15,424 nt of DNA from Syncephalastrum monosporum B8922 (taxonomy: Eukaryota > Mucoromycota > Mucoromycetes > Mucorales > Syncephalastraceae): assembly GCA_000697355.1 (NCBI GenBank), contig JNEN01000382.1, positions 1 to 15,424 on the forward strand. Direction: 5' to 3'. Numbering within the stretch: the first letter of the stretch is position 1; each line of letters starts with the position of its first letter. The position numbers were made by a program, and so were the translations under genes. The notes below the pieces were generated by a model. That model ran no database searches. It was not told where the DNA came from and saw nothing but the letters and a program-made list of their open reading frames with translations. This document shows, piece by piece, positions 1 to 11,291 of the stretch.

Positions 1-1
1 T

Positions 2-202
2 CCTAAACCCATAACGGACTATTGGCAACGCCTGGGCATCGAACCGCCCACGTCCGCGCAAGAAAAAACTATAACGACCGCAACCACGACACGCAAACAG
101 CAAGCATTGAACAGCACAACACGTAACAAGAGACAACGCACCAACAAGCCTATGGGAACGAATCAACGACGGAGCCGACGCCTGCAACACGACGCACATT
201 AG
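2..202 (+). CDS. C-terminal tail of a Ty3/gypsy-type retrotransposon polyprotein (partial, 5' end outside window)
   Basis: An open frame enters from the left edge and ends at TAG 200-202, giving 66 visible residues. It begins PKPITDYWQRLGIEPP and continues as a basic, T/Q/R-rich tail. A 'xxIxxYWxRxG' stretch is what usually closes the chromodomain at the end of chromovirus (Ty3/gypsy) Pol proteins, where the chromodomain directs integration to marked chromatin; this is family knowledge. The assignment is strengthened by position: the stop is followed within 30 bases by a polypurine tract and then an LTR-like sequence, the standard order at the 3' end of such elements. The chromodomain core and the catalytic domains would lie upstream and cannot be seen, so whether the element is intact is unknown. 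An unrelated basic C-terminal tail is the alternative. Confidence 0.5.
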   Translation, partial: PKPITDYWQRLGIEPPTSAQEKTITTATTTRKQQALNSTTRNKRQRTNKPMGTNQRRSRRLQHDAH

Positions 203-229
203 TCAGCTATAACGGCTATAAAACAGCCT

Positions 230-241
230 GGAAGGGGGTGA
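230..241 (+). other. Polypurine tract (plus-strand primer) of the LTR retrotransposon
   Basis: The run GGAAGGGGG followed by TGA sits directly before a TGTGAT boundary. Short purine runs in this position prime plus-strand DNA synthesis in LTR elements. The call depends on the flanking polyprotein tail and LTR and would be weak on its own. Confidence 0.5.
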
Positions 242-434
242 TGTGATCCATCGGTCACAGATTCACGACTTCAAGGAACAAATGGATAAAAACACTATCT
301 CAACATCACCTTCCGCAACACCGCTCGTACCACATCAGATCGTTCTTCATATAAATAGGAGGCCTGTCTCCGAGAATAAAAATCAATCTCAACGTACTTT
401 CTGTTCGTTTGCTACAAAAACTCAAAACATAACA
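242..434 (+). repeat. 3' LTR of a Ty3/gypsy-type retrotransposon (about 193 bp)
   Basis: The segment starts TGTGAT right after the polypurine tract and ends ATAACA, whose reverse complement is TGTTAT, giving the usual TG...CA ends with a 5 of 6 terminal inverted match. Inside are a TATA box (TATAAATA, 350-357) and an AATAAA signal (375-380), in the U3-then-R order expected of an LTR promoter and polyadenylation region. The length suits the short LTRs of fungal elements. The matching 5' LTR and the target-site duplication would lie left of the window, so the right boundary at 434 is my best reading of the terminal motif and is not proven. Confidence 0.5.
350..357 (+). promoter_or_regulatory. 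TATA box in the LTR
   Basis: TATAAATA lies 108 bp into the LTR and 18 bp upstream of an AATAAA signal. This spacing fits a U3 promoter followed by the R region. Confidence 0.4.
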
Positions 435-1309
435 CCCTCTATACGATGGAAAGGCAAGAAGGACCAAGAACGGAAATTCCTGCCTTGTCTTAGTTTGCGC
501 GAATCAAATGCGCCTGGCCAAGTCTGACTTTCTTTGTTGCGTACATGAATGTACATATGCTAGCCATGGTGGCCAACAACACCATTCGCTGTATGCATAG
601 CGCATGGCCCTCCTAGAGAACACTGTAATGTTTCAAGCCAGGTCACTTTTTCCTACACATGCCAGTGATATTATTTCTCATTGGTTATGGTTGCCATGTT
701 CTTGCGTATATGATGCGTGTCACATTGGTGAAGCACATATTCTGAAAACTTGGCTACTGTGCATCACCCGTTGTCTCATGTCTCAGTTTTCCTGTCTCCC
801 TTTCTCACTCTCTTCTCTCTCTGTTTTCGCCCCTTGAAATCCTTGATCAACAGTGCGTCGGTTTCTTGTTGAAACGATCATCCTCAAAGGAGTTTGTACA
901 CCCTCCCCCTCTTTTCGTGGGGCGGAATCAAAGCGTCACACCTCCTGAGGCCACGCTAGATCGAAGGTTCCAAAATGCATTGCATGCGAGAAAGAAACAA
1001 CACGAAATGCGATCCTTGGGCGATAGTTAAATAAATCATCGTATCTTTGGAATAGGATCTGCATTTCATTGGCCATTGGCGGCGATCCGATGCCGTGGTA
1101 AACCATGAGGCATGCGCGCTTAGGCTTTGCAGGTGATAGAACGGGCGACAATCTAAATATAGAAGGTGGCACCTGCATGCATATTGTTTGCATTTGTCTT
1201 TTTCAAAAAGACTGTCTAAAACAGTATTACATTGACTACGTCACATATCCGCCATTTCTCCTTCCATCTGTTCCGGAACCAGTCAAGTCTTACTAAAATG
1301 GGCTCGTAT

Positions 1310-1331
1310 ATGCGTATATGCATATACGTAT
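1310..1331. repeat. 22-bp near-perfect palindrome
   Basis: The two 11-bp arms meet between 1320 and 1321 (ATATG|CATAT at the centre) and differ at one pair only. No spacer is present. It is AT-rich and could extrude as a cruciform or bind a dimeric protein. No gene lies beside it. Confidence 0.6.
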
Positions 1332-2040
1332 CTCAGAAGATTATTTATTAGGAGAGAACGCGTGTGCTTTTACATAGGGTTTGCGAATATCTCAGGACGT
1401 TGTAAAGTCTTATATCCGCAAAACTATGTCGTGCTATATATATATCATTGTACGTTAGGCTAGTAGAAAAGGTAATATATGGATGTAAAGCTTTATTGGA
1501 TTATTCCAAAGTTTATATTTCGGTGGAGGATCTAATCGCGTATGCAACATGGCTCGAAATTAAATACATGATGTGGGCTTCTTTCTTATAAACAAAAGCG
1601 TGCAAAGAGATCCAGATCTTCTACGTATTTGAATACAATGCGCGCATGGAGACGTTTTTAGAGACCACATTGGCGCATGCTCTTTTCGTGACAATAAACA
1701 TCGTCTCCTTTTAGTCGCGCCACTATCTCAGATTGTAAACTATCGCACCACCATTGCAGCCCTTGATGATCGACTTACCGAATGATCGAGTTATGAAAAT
1801 TGACTCGCCGACCAAAGACTACGGCTAATACGTATTTTGTATACTCTATACTACATGTGATGTGTAGCACGGCTACAGATAGTCATCCTTTCGCCTGCTT
1901 TCGGTAACAATATGCAACAACTTACTAACCGTCAAAAATTAGCTACATTCCAAAAGCATAAGAGTACGACGTTTCCGTCCAGTCAACGCCAGCTAACGCA
2001 GTGGGCTCAGGAAGAATTCGGGCTGACAAAAGTAAATCAA

Positions 2041-2075
2041 GCCAAGCCAAGCCAAGCCAAGCCAAGCCAAGCCAA
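2041..2075. repeat. (GCCAA)7 microsatellite
   Basis: Seven exact tandem copies of GCCAA, preceded by a partial CAA. The 5-bp period and the surrounding stop codons argue against a coding role. The perfection of the copies suggests recent expansion. Confidence 0.9.
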
Positions 2076-2189
2076 TCCACCATCTCCCTAGTTAAATGTA
2101 TCATTGTCCTGGTTGCTGCAGGTCGCTTGCTCAAATCCTAACGTCTGAGGTGTTATATCGAACTTTCGACGATTTTTATTCGTTTATCT

Positions 2190-2224
2190 TAACTCGATCG
2201 TTTGGATGGGGCCTGATCGAGTTA
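2190..2224. repeat. Inverted repeat TAACTCGATC / GATCGAGTTA
   Basis: Perfect 10-bp arms at 2190-2199 and 2215-2224 with a 15-nt spacer. The right arm overlaps one copy of the ATCGA(G/C)TTA(C/T)CGA motif that recurs at 1769, 2268 and about 2283. Confidence 0.6.
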
Positions 2225-2503
2225 CCGAATGTTCCGGTTGCAGTGATGGTAATGGACTTAGGGAAATATCGACTTATCGAGTATTGAGTTATCGATTGGA
2301 TACTGTACATACAGAATATATGTTACTTGATGTTTCCGAAAAAAATATGCAGGAACTCCTCTGGCACAAGTTATACTCTCATTGACGGATGGGAGCACAT
2401 CGGGTGATACGATAGCCCGAGACAAACGAGTCGAACGTTGTCGCCTTCGAACCAACCTTGTACTAACACAAGTAAGTTGCTGTGTCTCTTTAACTCCCCC
2501 CCC

Positions 2504-2522
2504 CTCGATCGTGTTGATCGAG
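2504..2522. repeat. Hairpin CTCGATC / GATCGAG after a C9 run
   Basis: Perfect 7-bp arms flank a 5-nt loop (GTGTT), directly after nine consecutive C residues (2496-2504). The arm sequence repeats the GATCGAG core found in the inverted repeat at 2190-2224. Confidence 0.55.
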
Positions 2523-3134
2523 ACTATAAAGACAAAGCTTTCGTGTCTAGGTTGTTAGAGATCTGTTAAATTTTTTGGGAATTCCGTGTCGATTCTAATA
2601 ACGATCAAAAAGCGTCCGCCTATACCTTGAGGTAGGTCCCACAAACTTTGACGAGCGTCTTTTTATCGTAACAAAGTTACTTACAGCATAACGTCGCAAT
2701 AATGCTCCCTTCTGAGGGATGATTGACCCATATTCCATCGTACCATATTATTATTATGAGTAGAGATACTACATAATGTACGATGTACTTTGTCGGCACT
2801 GACGATGGTCCAACACGCCAATGGTATCGTTCGTCCAAAGGGCACCTTTTCTCATGCAGCCATACTGAAACTCCATTGCGAAGCATACACAAAAAAATTG
2901 ACGTTCTCTGTCTATCATTTGCTACATCCGATATATGCCAACGCATGTGCGTGCTGCTTTGGTCTAGTATACATAGTTTTATACTGTATCTCGCAACGTG
3001 GTAGGGTAATTGTATTAAATGTAATAATCTTAATATTCCGTACATCCATAATTACATAAGCAAGACACAAAAGATCCCGGTTCAATTCTCGGGCAGGGCG
3101 TCTGCCAAAGTAGACCACTTTGAGACGTCAACGG

Positions 3135-3170
3135 TACCTGACGTCAATCCTCATGAAGGTCTTTTTCCCT
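3135..3170 (+). repeat. Direct repeat copy 1 with TGACGTCA
   Basis: A 36-bp unit: the first 14 bases (TACCTGACGTCAAT) and the last 12 (GTCTTTTTCCCT) are identical to those of the copy at 3236-3271, while the middle ten differ. The unit holds the 8-bp palindrome TGACGTCA at 3139-3146, the canonical CRE site for ATF/CREB-type bZIP proteins. The function here is inferred only. Confidence 0.7.
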
Positions 3171-3235
3171 TTGTCCTTGGTAAAGGTGGCCGCGTGATTG
3201 CAAAGCAGGCCTATGAATATCAGAAACGCGAAAGA

Positions 3236-3271
3236 TACCTGACGTCAATACCTGTCATCGTCTTTTTCCCT
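3236..3271 (+). repeat. Direct repeat copy 2 with TGACGTCA
   Basis: Second 36-bp unit, offset by exactly 101 bp from the first, with the same conserved ends and a TGACGTCA palindrome at 3240-3247. It lies about 1.1 kb upstream of the alanyl-tRNA synthetase start, too far to assign regulation of that gene with confidence. Confidence 0.7.
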
Positions 3272-3375
3272 GCTTATGTTTTTCCATTGGCAGACATGCT
3301 TCATGTTATCGCATAAAAGTTCATCGATGCGAGTCTGTTTCATAAAAAGAAGACTATTTTCTCCCGCGTCTACTT

Positions 3376-3392
3376 TTCTTCTTCTTCTTCTT
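3376..3392. repeat. Short TTC microsatellite
   Basis: A run of TTC units inside a pyrimidine-rich segment on the + strand. It is low-complexity sequence with no coding support. Confidence 0.6.
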
Positions 3393-3604
3393 TACCCTGG
3401 TCAAGTCATCCTGCTGGCAAGTATATACAAAAGGATTCTGATTACAAGTATAAACTAATAAGAAGTGCAACATAAACCACTGCGTTCCCATAAGTCCCTC
3501 TGCCACCGGCTGCCGGCCCCGACTGCACCGGTGTGCATGAAAGTAAGTTCTCGCGTCAATAGTACATGGTCTTGGCCAACACTAACCTCCTTCTGAATGT
3601 ATAC

Positions 3605-3865
3605 TTAGCTTGCCGTCTTCTTGCTCGCTTCTCCTCCTGTCTTCTCTTCCGCTCGCGCCTCTTCCACCTCCTTTCCGCTTGCTGCCCTCCCATCAGAGGT
3701 TTTTTTTCCGCTTTTTCCTCTGCCCGTAAGTGAAACAGATTCAGGTCTATGCATTGAATATGAGACATTAACACACGTTTCAGTTCCGCTCCTTCCTCGT
3801 TCTCCCTTTGCTCTTCTTCCTCTCCGCTTGCTCTCCCTCTCTCCTTCTTCCCGTTTTGCGACCCA
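3605..3865. other. C/T-rich asymmetric tract
   Basis: Strongly pyrimidine-rich on the + strand, with repeated CTTCTTCC and CTCTCC words. Both strands show open frames here only because of the composition: the minus-strand frame is an R/K/E-rich string and the plus-strand one is S/F/P/L-rich. It may belong to a promoter or leader region, as such tracts are common upstream of fungal housekeeping genes. Confidence 0.45.
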
Positions 3866-4124
3866 CTAGCCGGCTATCGGTGGCCGGGACCACCGTCAAA
3901 ACTTACCCCCCAAAGACATGTGCCATAGCGCCAAATGTCTGCCCCACGCCCATCGGTTAAGTGCTTTTGGTTGATAATATGAAACTGAGACTCAAAAATG
4001 CAATCTGCTGCACAGTCTAGATGAAGCAGTGGCCGACACGCCGTGAGCGTGTATGACGACCCCGGTCCCGGTAGCTGGTATGTATAATAAAAATGAAGGG
4101 TAGTCCACGAGAACTGATTTCGGA

Positions 4125-4136
4125 ACGAAATTTCGT
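4125..4136. repeat. 12-bp perfect palindrome ACGAAATTTCGT
   Basis: Perfect dyad without spacer, about 265 bp upstream of the alanyl-tRNA synthetase start. It could be a site for a dimeric regulator of that gene, but nothing else in the sequence supports that. Confidence 0.4.
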
Positions 4137-4293
4137 AGGCTAGTTAAACATAGTGGTATCACTTTATGTTATAAACTTGCAGGACTCTATTACAGCATGC
4201 TAGTTTATCTTCCTTAGGAGTATCTCTGCGACTGCTCCCAGCTAACCAGTGCTGAGCCCTACCTACGGTGAAAGTCATGTGACCCGTGGGCAC

Positions 4294-4398
4294 GTATGTA
4301 CAGGAACCCTATCGGGGCTTGAATGCTTGGTTTGAAGTCTTTATTTTTTTTGTGTGGGCCTGTCATACTCGCGTATCTTCCCCTACTCTTTTTCTCAG
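4294..4398 (+). other. Possible leader intron or alternative leader of the alanyl-tRNA synthetase gene
   Basis: A GTATGT donor-like site at 4294-4299 and a very strong acceptor (long pyrimidine run ending TTTCTCAG at 4398, two bases before the ATG) could bound a 105-nt intron in the 5' leader. If it is removed, the upstream in-frame ATG at 4323 is removed with it. If it is retained, the protein could begin at 4323 with a 26-residue hydrophobic extension. A leader intron is inference from the splice-site look alone. Confidence 0.35.
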
Positions 4399-4400
4399 CA

Positions 4401-7695
<3,295 letters not shown>

Positions 7696-9048
7696 AATTG
7701 CTGTACATACATTTATTTCTATGGAAGATTTCATCAATACAGCCTTTTCTTTCTGCTTTCGCTATTCGACATGTACACATGTCTGTTAAGATAGGGCTGT
7801 CTAAGATGCCGCCTCTATGCAGTGTACATGTCTTGCTGTCAAGTAAAACAAAAAAAGATTTAAACTCGAATCCTCTTATGCAGGCATCAAATTTGCAGGC
7901 ATCAGGTTTGTAGCAACGCGTAGCAGAAGCCATCCACAGTTCCCCAACGACATGAGTGGTCCAATTACAACCTCTATGGATATTATTAAACCCAGCCGCC
8001 CAAACAGATATAGTCAGGTGCCCTTTTTTCGGCAGACTGATGCATCGTTGGATAAGCCCAACCGTATTTCCTGGGAAGCATATTGCATTCAATGGAAAGT
8101 CTTTTGCACACCTAAGGACGTCCTTTACTTAGGAGTACCAGCTGTAATTTGGAACATACACTGTGTATAACAAGTGGTTTACGCAGAGAATGCAGTGACT
8201 ACTGTAGCTTATTGCAGTTCCACATTAAAAAGCCAAGATGAATTGAGTCATACGACGATATAAAAGTGGCGAACATTTGGGTATGGGCAGTACTCTCTAA
8301 AAAGATCACATACAGTGCTTCCCGAAAGCAATGTCGCACACAGGCAAAAAAATGAAGTCGCACGCATTGAGGATGAACGTCGCACATCCTGCAAATGAAT
8401 GTCACCCAATGGACAATTAAATCTCGCACATGTCTTGATATCCTCTCATATCAAAGCTAAGGAAGTTGTTTCAATTTTCAATTTTCTCTCTTTTGTATGA
8501 AGGTGGACGGGAAGAGTTATCGACGAGGAGTGCGGTACACCTGAGCCTAAGGACTATGATGTTGATGATGGGTATCATACTGGCTTTCTAAGGAGGTGGA
8601 TTGAAATATGGATCAGAGTTCTGATGCCATCAGGAAAAAAAGAAGCCTTTCCGTTCATCCCTCTTCATCGCACATGTGTTTTCACGTGTCTGTGGATTCA
8701 CTTGAAATTTGAGTGAAAATTTGAGCTCCTTTCTTTCTACTCATCTTTTTCCCATATGAACTCCAACGTCTGTGACGAGTACGACATTCCAACTGCTTCA
8801 AGATTAGCCTAGGAAGGCGGAACTGGGAGAACTGCAACCGATTGGTTTGGTGCGCAACGGACAAGAATATAACTTCTCCGCACACGAACGCACCAGTGCG
8901 TCAGCCCTAGAAAATGGACGGACCACTTCTTATCACCCGGTTTTCGTGCCGTCCCTCTTTTCTGCCGCCGTACTGCCGTCGAGGTGGGACCAACACCTTT
9001 TTGTGGTTTCTGGTGAGCGTGGACTCTGGCGCAAGCAAGGTGGAATAA
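7696..9048. other. Downstream interval of the alanyl-tRNA synthetase gene, no convincing gene
   Basis: No AATAAA lies close behind the stop. TGTACATACATTTATTT just after it is AT-rich and may serve in 3'-end formation. Open frames on both strands are short and composition-driven. The interval contains the 22-bp-period repeat near 8328-8438 and a TCAATTTTCAATTTTC duplication near 8471. A frame through about 8847-9048 looks mildly coding but is interrupted and could not be joined to the next gene without mismatched splice phases. Confidence 0.5.
8328..8438 (+). repeat. Degenerate tandem repeat, period 22 bp
   Basis: The core GTCGCAC, or a close variant (GTCACCC, CTCGCAC), starts at 8333, 8357, 8379, 8401 and 8423, i.e. 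steps of 24, 22, 22 and 22. Several copies are preceded by ATGAA. About five units are discernible, with substantial decay between them. The regular step supports a real tandem origin and makes chance words unlikely. Confidence 0.55.
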
Positions 9049-9586
9049 ATGATGCAGTACAAGCGGCAATCCCCGAACAATTTTTCAAGGCCTCTGGAAG
9101 TGAAGACCATCATCAATGACAACAGCAACAAGCTTGTCCTTGGATCGATGACATTCAATGCCCTTGTGACGTCATCGGTCCGCATCGATTCTGTTCACCA
9201 AAACCAGTATTGATGACAATGGATTGGTAATTAGAAAATGTGTCTGACATAAGACTTGTATGAACAGGTTTATTGCCATTTTATATATTGCCGAGCTTGT
9301 CGCGGATGGCACCTACCTGTTGACTGAACTGTACAACCTGCAGATGCCACAAAGTGTTGAGGCGTTGCCTGCATTTCTGGACTACCTGTCCAAGATCAAG
9401 GATGTAGTGTTCCTGTTTGATTCCATCCGTCGCCCGGTCGAGCAAACAACTGGCATGGAACATCGCCGTCGCAGAACGCCAAGCAACAAGATGATGAAAC
9501 AAGTTATCAGCAAATTGAGAAAACATTCGATCAGCAAGCCGCACAGTGACTCTATTAAAAAAAGCCGCCAATCCAGGGAACAGTAA
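9049..9586 (+). CDS. Possible small two-exon gene of unknown function (158 residues)
   Basis: Two coding-like segments join in frame across a plausible 61-nt intron: exon 1 at 9049-9206, donor GTATTG at 9207, CTGAC branch-like sequence, acceptor AACAG ending at 9267, exon 2 at 9268-9586. The predicted protein has a 53-residue N-terminal part (including SNKLVLGSMTFNALV), then an apparently helical stretch (FIAILYIAELVADGTYLL, then sequence through about residue 105) and a basic tail rich in R, K and S. I do not recognise the family. The start is uncertain: ATG 9049 follows a TAA, and an exon upstream (an ATG at 8914 in the same frame, donor near 9013) is possible. The donor is weak. The alternative is a degraded gene or mobile-element fragment, given the integrase debris just downstream. 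Confidence 0.35.
9167..9174. promoter_or_regulatory. CRE-type palindrome TGACGTCA
   Basis: Exact 8-bp ATF/CREB-type site, inside the first exon of the possible small gene. It is the third TGACGTCA in the window besides those at 3139 and 3240. It may be chance. Confidence 0.25.
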
Positions 9587-9820
9587 ATAGAGTGTCTGAT
9601 TTCAGTTCCGAGGCACTGGTCAAGTCGCAACTTGTCTTTGTATCATTTATTATAAAAGTATTTTCTCGCAATGGCTGATGCCATAATATCCTGAAGTCTT
9701 CACACTCATGGCTGTTGTGGTGAGTAGCAATAGCAGAGATACAGGCGTTATGCTCTTCACAGCTTGGACAAGCATGATGCACCTCATGTGGTGAAATGGC
9801 AAGTAAAATAGTCGAGTAAA
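9587..9820. other. Gap between the possible small gene and integrase remains
   Basis: AT-rich, containing TATTATAAAAGTA near 9649 that could act in 3'-end formation. A minus-strand frame here is rich in Cys and His but has no spacing pattern I can match to a known domain. Confidence 0.4.
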
Positions 9821-10382
9821 ATGGCCTTGGATCATCATCAGCTGGTCAATGTAAACCAAGATCCTGAACCTGTAGCGCATAAGCTGACGTTCGCACTGTG
9901 GCTCGAAGGAAGGCTTATCACTCCCGCTGCCATTCCTGCAAGGGTTCCAATCACGATAAGAGAGCTGGCTGAATATGTGGGACCACTACAGAGGATAACG
10001 AGGGCCTGGGGCCGTATCGCAGTTAAAGAAAAATGCCTTGACAATGAAAATGAAAAAAAGCCAGTAAAATTGGTAGGCAAAATGGGCAAGTAACTGTGAT
10101 GCCGTCTAGCACAAGGGCACAAAGGAATTATTTGCCTTCGAGTGTAATGACAGTCCCTACACTGCGGTCAAAGAAACAGAGGGTGGTTCTTACCACCTCT
10201 TAGACGAGCAGGGTTTGCTCGACCGAAAGCATACGCACCTTCACAACTCAAAGTTTCAGGTGGCCGTATTTTATTTGCAGTTGCTATGTCTATGCGGATA
10301 CTGGGGAGTCGGAGTGGGAGCGGTCTGGGGCATCGCTGGAGGCTCCAAGGAAACTTGTCGAGCGCGACTGCCCGCCTGGTGA
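9821..10382 (+). pseudogene. Decayed Ty3/gypsy integrase (C-terminal half, frameshifted)
   Basis: Two + strand frames in tandem resemble consecutive parts of a Ty3/gypsy integrase. The first (9821-10093) includes HKLTFALWLEGRLITP, like the 'hxxTPFxLxxGR' region after the catalytic core, then IRELAEYVGPLQRI and a K-rich stretch ending at a TAA. The second frame (open 10110-10382, different phase) carries SPYTAVKETEGGSYHLLDEQ followed by G-L-L-D-R-K, close to the GPY/F module (GPY-x-V ... GG-x-Y-x-L-x-D-x-x-G) that closes these integrases. The catalytic DDE region is not visible upstream, and a frameshift plus stop codons separate the two parts, so this is a relic. In yet another frame around 10285-10375 a SEWERSGASLEAPRKLVER stretch may be the end of a chromodomain, which would need another shift. 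The assignment rests on motif likeness only. Confidence 0.5.
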
Positions 10383-11291
10383 ATGGTTCGGATGATTGTG
10401 CCTGGCTGAAACGGGCTCTAGCTTCTGTAAATGAAAGCTTTTCCAGAGAGGCTGTTGATTAAACACTTGTCTAAGCACTTATGAGAAGGCGTAACGATCG
10501 TTTTATAATCGCTTAGCTTTATGCCTATTAGAAGCTTCCCTGATTCGGGTCATCAATCTTTCCTTTTGAGAAATTTGCAGCGTTTAACTGTTGCTCTTTT
10601 TCACCCACCAGAATTGCTCAATTGAGCTCAGGAGAATAGAAAGGCAAGTAACATTTGACTTATTAAGTGGTGATTGACCACCGTTATCAGAAATGGCGAC
10701 AACAAATCTGTTAGGTGCATAATTAATAATGAGAAAGCTTCTAGACAGCCTTGGCGAGTTTCAACAACCTTGCCAATTGAAGCACGGCACGTCGAGAAAG
10801 GTTGGCTTATCTTCAGTATGAGCCATAGCAGTTTATGAAGTCGCTTTCACCAAAGTTGGTGTAACATGATTGGCCACTTGACGCCCAGCATTGTCACCGT
10901 GATATTCCGTTCGGCTTTACGTCTCCTCTAGCTGCCAGAGACAATAGGCAGACCGAGATATGTATAAAAATATCTCATACATGATTGGTGCATTCGGTAT
11001 ATATTCAGCACGCCACTCTGCGGCACCGTATGGCGACGTTAGTTGCAATACCAACCGAGTCACCCAAATAGAAATCTAACGATCATATTGATTATAGCAG
11101 TACCGGATCTGAAATAATCAGCTGCTCGGGGATTAACAATGTCGCTCTCCCAGTATCTAGGAAACAATCACGCCGTGGTGGAAAAAAGGAGTGTCTTGTG
11201 ACAGCCCGTGCAAACTTCCGAAGGGAGTGATTTTTCGCAGTGAGATAGATATTGTCATTTCTTTGCTTCCTTTCTACATTGCCTGACAGCC
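10383..11291. other. Intergenic interval, probable promoter region of the downstream gene
   Basis: About 900 bp without coding support on either strand. It includes TGTATAAAAATA near 10961-10972, a possible TATA element about 330 bp before the next ATG, and a pyrimidine-rich stretch (TTTCTTTGCTTCCTTTCTAC) just upstream of the start at 11292, a common feature of fungal leaders. Confidence 0.45.
10955..10976. repeat. Hairpin GAGATAT / ATATCTC enclosing a TATAAAA loop
   Basis: Perfect 7-bp arms (10955-10961, 10970-10976) around an 8-nt loop GTATAAAA. It overlaps the TATA-like element upstream of the orphan gene. It may be coincidence in AT-rich DNA. Confidence 0.35.

Larger units (their letters stand above)
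435..4322. other. Long gene-free interval
   Basis: About 3.9 kb in which every open frame on either strand is short (at most 122 codons), lacks recognisable motifs, and does not join through plausible introns. The base composition is more AT-rich than in the genes. The interval contains palindromes, microsatellites, scattered direct repeats and C/T-rich tracts, listed separately. It looks like intergenic DNA that has collected and eroded repeats. The right-hand part must include the promoter and leader of the alanyl-tRNA synthetase gene, but no clear core promoter stands out beyond an AT-rich TATAATAAAAAT around 4082-4093. Confidence 0.6.

Noticed and set aside
38..55. Minus-strand GGTTCGATGC resembling a tRNA T-loop
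   Set aside because: It lies inside the retrotransposon polyprotein frame on the + strand and no tRNA arms surround it.
2436..2456. Minus-strand GGTTCGAA resembling a tRNA T-loop
   Set aside because: The position after the loop is G where C is needed to pair, and no clover-leaf arms can be drawn around it.
2677..3045. 122-codon minus-strand frame and overlapping plus-strand frames
   Set aside because: Overlapping open frames occur in several phases on both strands with no motif or splice support. AT-rich background is the simpler explanation.
3556..3774. Basic R/K/E-rich minus-strand frame
   Set aside because: It results from the pyrimidine-rich + strand (polypurine on the other strand). 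It is low-complexity and not a protein gene.
4323..4400. Secretory signal peptide on the alanyl-tRNA synthetase
   Set aside because: The hydrophobic extension looks like one, but secretion makes no sense for this enzyme. A leader intron's pyrimidine tract or a mitochondrial form is more plausible.
8328..8438. CRISPR-like array
   Set aside because: Units are degenerate, only 22 bp long with no distinct unique spacers, and the window is eukaryotic.
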